From: Rhizobium leucaenae USDA 9039
Lineage (GTDB): Bacteria > Pseudomonadota > Alphaproteobacteria > Rhizobiales > Rhizobiaceae
NCBI RefSeq assembly: GCF_000426285.1
Contig: NZ_AUFB01000001.1
Location: 62,001 to 126,000, forward strand
Direction: 5' to 3'
Length of the DNA stretch: 64,000 nucleotides
The translations under genes and the position numbers were made by a program. Within the stretch, counting starts at the first letter, position 1, and each line of letters opens with the position of its first letter. Below the pieces are notes generated by a model that saw only the letters and a list, made by a program, of their open reading frames with translations, was not told the origin of the DNA and did not search any database. Shown here piece after piece: positions 62,581 to 64,000 of the stretch.

Positions 62581-64000
62581 ATGATCGATTACGATGAAGA
62601 GAAAACCAATTTTGCCGTAGCCATGCACTACGACCGAGACCGCTGCCTTCACGACATGGTGCGTGAACAGGCCCAGGCTGCGCCGCACGCGACGGCTGTC
62701 GTTTTCGGGGATACGGCTCTCAACTACCGCGAGCTTGATCGGCTTTCCGACGCATTGGCGGCCTACCTCGTAAAGCTCGGTATCCGCAGGGCTGACATCG
62801 TCGGCCTGTTCCTGCCGCGTAGTCTCAACGCCATCGTCTGCAAGCTTGCCATTCTCAAGGCCGGCGGCGCCTACCTTCCGCTCGATCCCGCCTTTCCGAT
62901 CGAACATCTCGACTATGTCATCGGCGAATGCGAGCCGAAGGTGGTCTTCGTCGATTCGGCCTATGGCGATAAGATCAGCGTTGTTCCCAGCATGCGCGGC
63001 CGGGTTATCGAGGCCAGCGCGATCATCGCGGAAATGACGATCAGCCCACCGCAGCCGAGGCCTTCCGTCAAGATCGGCGGCGACGATCTGGCCTATGTCA
63101 TGTACACCTCCGGTTCGACCGGCCGGCCGAAAGGCACCGCAATCGCGCATCGCAGCATCGCCCGAGTCGTCCTCGATCAGACCTATGTCGATTTCCAACC
63201 GGATGATGTGGTCCTTCATACCGCAACGATCGCCTTTGACGCGGCGACCCTCGAGATCTGGGGCGCGTTGCTCAACGGCTCCATGCTTGTCGGCATGCCG
63301 GACACGAGCTTCTCCGTCGCTCGGCTCAGCAACCTGATACGCGAAGCCGGCATCAGCATCATGTTCCTGACGACGGGGCTCTTCAACGTGTTTGCCGACC
63401 ACGCCGACGGCGATCTGCCGAAGCTTCGGCATGTCCTGTTCGGCGGCGATGTCGGATCGGCGGTTCATGCGCGCCGCTTCCTCGACCGTCATCCCGGCTG
63501 CAAGCTCACGAACGCCTATGGACCGACCGAAACGACGGTTTTTGCCACGGCCTTCGAAGTGCCTGCGAACTTTTCCGAGCCGGAATTGCCGATCGGCAGG
63601 GCAATCGCCCATACCGGCATTGCCGTTCTCGACGAGGAATTGCGGGAGGTTCCGCACGGAACCGAGGGGCAGTTGGCAATAACGGGCGACGGACTGGCCA
63701 TCGGCTATTTCAAACGCCCGGAAATGACCGGCGAGAAATTCGTGACGATCAGCACCAACGGCGGCCAAAAGCGGTACTATCTGACGGGCGATCTTGCCGT
63801 TCTGCATGCGGACGGCATGGTGGCCTTCAAGGGACGCCGCGACCGGCAGGTCAAGATCAACGGCAAGCGCATCGAACTCGATGAAATCGAAGCGACGCTG
63901 AGACGCGATCCGCGCCTTGCCGACGGTATCGTCCTCTGCCACGTCCAAAGCCCGACACTGAAGCGCATTGTCGCCTACCTGTGCCCTCGTCAGGGGAGCG
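62581..64000 (+). CDS. Amino-acid adenylation (NRPS-type) enzyme, 3' end beyond the window
   Basis: 473 codons are visible and the frame is still open at the last base. GGAG lies about 8 bp before the ATG. An adenylation domain starts almost at once, with no condensation domain in front: LNYRELDRLSDALAAYL (A1/A2 region), YTSGSTGRPKGTAI (A3), FDAATLEIWGALLNG (A4), NAYGPTETTVFAT (A5), YLTGDLA (A7) and GRRDRQVKINGKRIELDEIE (A8). It should activate an amino acid as its adenylate; carrier and later domains would be outside the window. Pls/PosA-type single-module synthetases begin this way, but this cannot be tested here. Confidence 0.87.
   Translation, partial: MIDYDEEKTNFAVAMHYDRDRCLHDMVREQAQAAPHATAVVFGDTALNYRELDRLSDALAAYLVKLGIRRADIVGLFLPRSLNAIVCKLAILKAGGAYLPLDPAFPIEHLDYVIGECEPKVVFVDSAYGDKISVVPSMRGRVIEASAIIAEMTISPPQPRPSVKIGGDDLAYVMYTSGSTGRPKGTAIAHRSIARVVLDQTYVDFQPDDVVLHTATIAFDAATLEIWGALLNGSMLVGMPDTSFSVARLSNLIREAGISIMFLTTGLFNVFADHADGDLPKLRHVLFGGDVGSAVHARRFLDRHPGCKLTNAYGPTETTVFATAFEVPANFSEPELPIGRAIAHTGIAVLDEELREVPHGTEGQLAITGDGLAIGYFKRPEMTGEKFVTISTNGGQKRYYLTGDLAVLHADGMVAFKGRRDRQVKINGKRIELDEIEATLRRDPRLADGIVLCHVQSPTLKRIVAYLCPRQGS

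Noticed and set aside
62446..63948. 500-codon minus-strand frame
   Set aside because: Antisense to the adenylation domain, which has motifs A3, A4, A5, A7 and A8 in order.
1..64000. tRNA or rRNA genes, CRISPR arrays, transposases, phage or conjugation genes
   Set aside because: None could be recognised on either strand.

Overview
The window looks like a replicon of a fast-growing Rhizobiaceae bacterium, most likely Rhizobium or a close relative. It is GC-rich, dense in ABC sugar and peptide importers with LacI/GntR regulators, and carries the aerobic cobalamin genes, MocD/MocE-type rhizopine genes and an almost complete succinoglycan-type exo cluster. No rRNA, tRNA, CRISPR array or insertion sequence was seen. 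All assignments come from reading the sequence; no database search was run.

Layout. 1-2.9 kb: end of a sugar/polyol ABC permease, then a short-chain dehydrogenase and an FGGY kinase (polyol oxidation and phosphorylation). 2.9-11 kb (minus strand): a peptide/opine-type ABC importer operon led by a FadR-type GntR regulator, with two different DapA-family lyase/dehydratase genes inside it. 11.3-17.2 kb: a LacI regulator divergent from a four-gene sugar ABC importer, with twin palindromic operators between them. 17.3-24.4 kb: cobFGHIJ, cobK on the opposite strand, then cobLM (precorrin-2 towards hydrogenobyrinate, O2-dependent route). 24.5-25.2 kb: a VapBC toxin-antitoxin pair whose toxin is broken. 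25.2-29 kb: a probable rhizopine/inositol-derivative locus (IolI/MocC-like isomerase, LacI regulator, MocD, MocE) with shared operator palindromes.

29-48.7 kb: an FMN reductase and an EamA exporter, then the exo cluster. On the minus strand the order is an exoH remnant, exoK, L, A, M, O, N and P. Next come exoW and exoV (plus), exoU and exoX (minus), and exoY, F, Q and Z (plus). Together these encode the UDP-glucose supply, assembly of a lipid-linked octasaccharide, pyruvylation, acetylation, polymerisation and export. exoH is cut to its first ~60 recognisable codons, and exoT and exoI are absent from their expected place.

48.7-56.5 kb: a ribose-type ABC importer (minus), an aldo/keto reductase, a UxaA-type sugar-acid dehydratase and a GntR regulator with two winged helices, suggesting import and oxidative breakdown of an aldose. 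56.5-64 kb: LuxR and Crp/Fnr regulators, a second small polysaccharide locus (pyruvyl transferase plus Wzy-like membrane protein), a Tat-exported GH16 glycanase and the start of a stand-alone NRPS-type adenylation enzyme that runs off the window.

Recurring theme: three of the ABC operons have a strong stem-loop directly behind the binding-protein gene, which would favour excess binding protein over membrane components.
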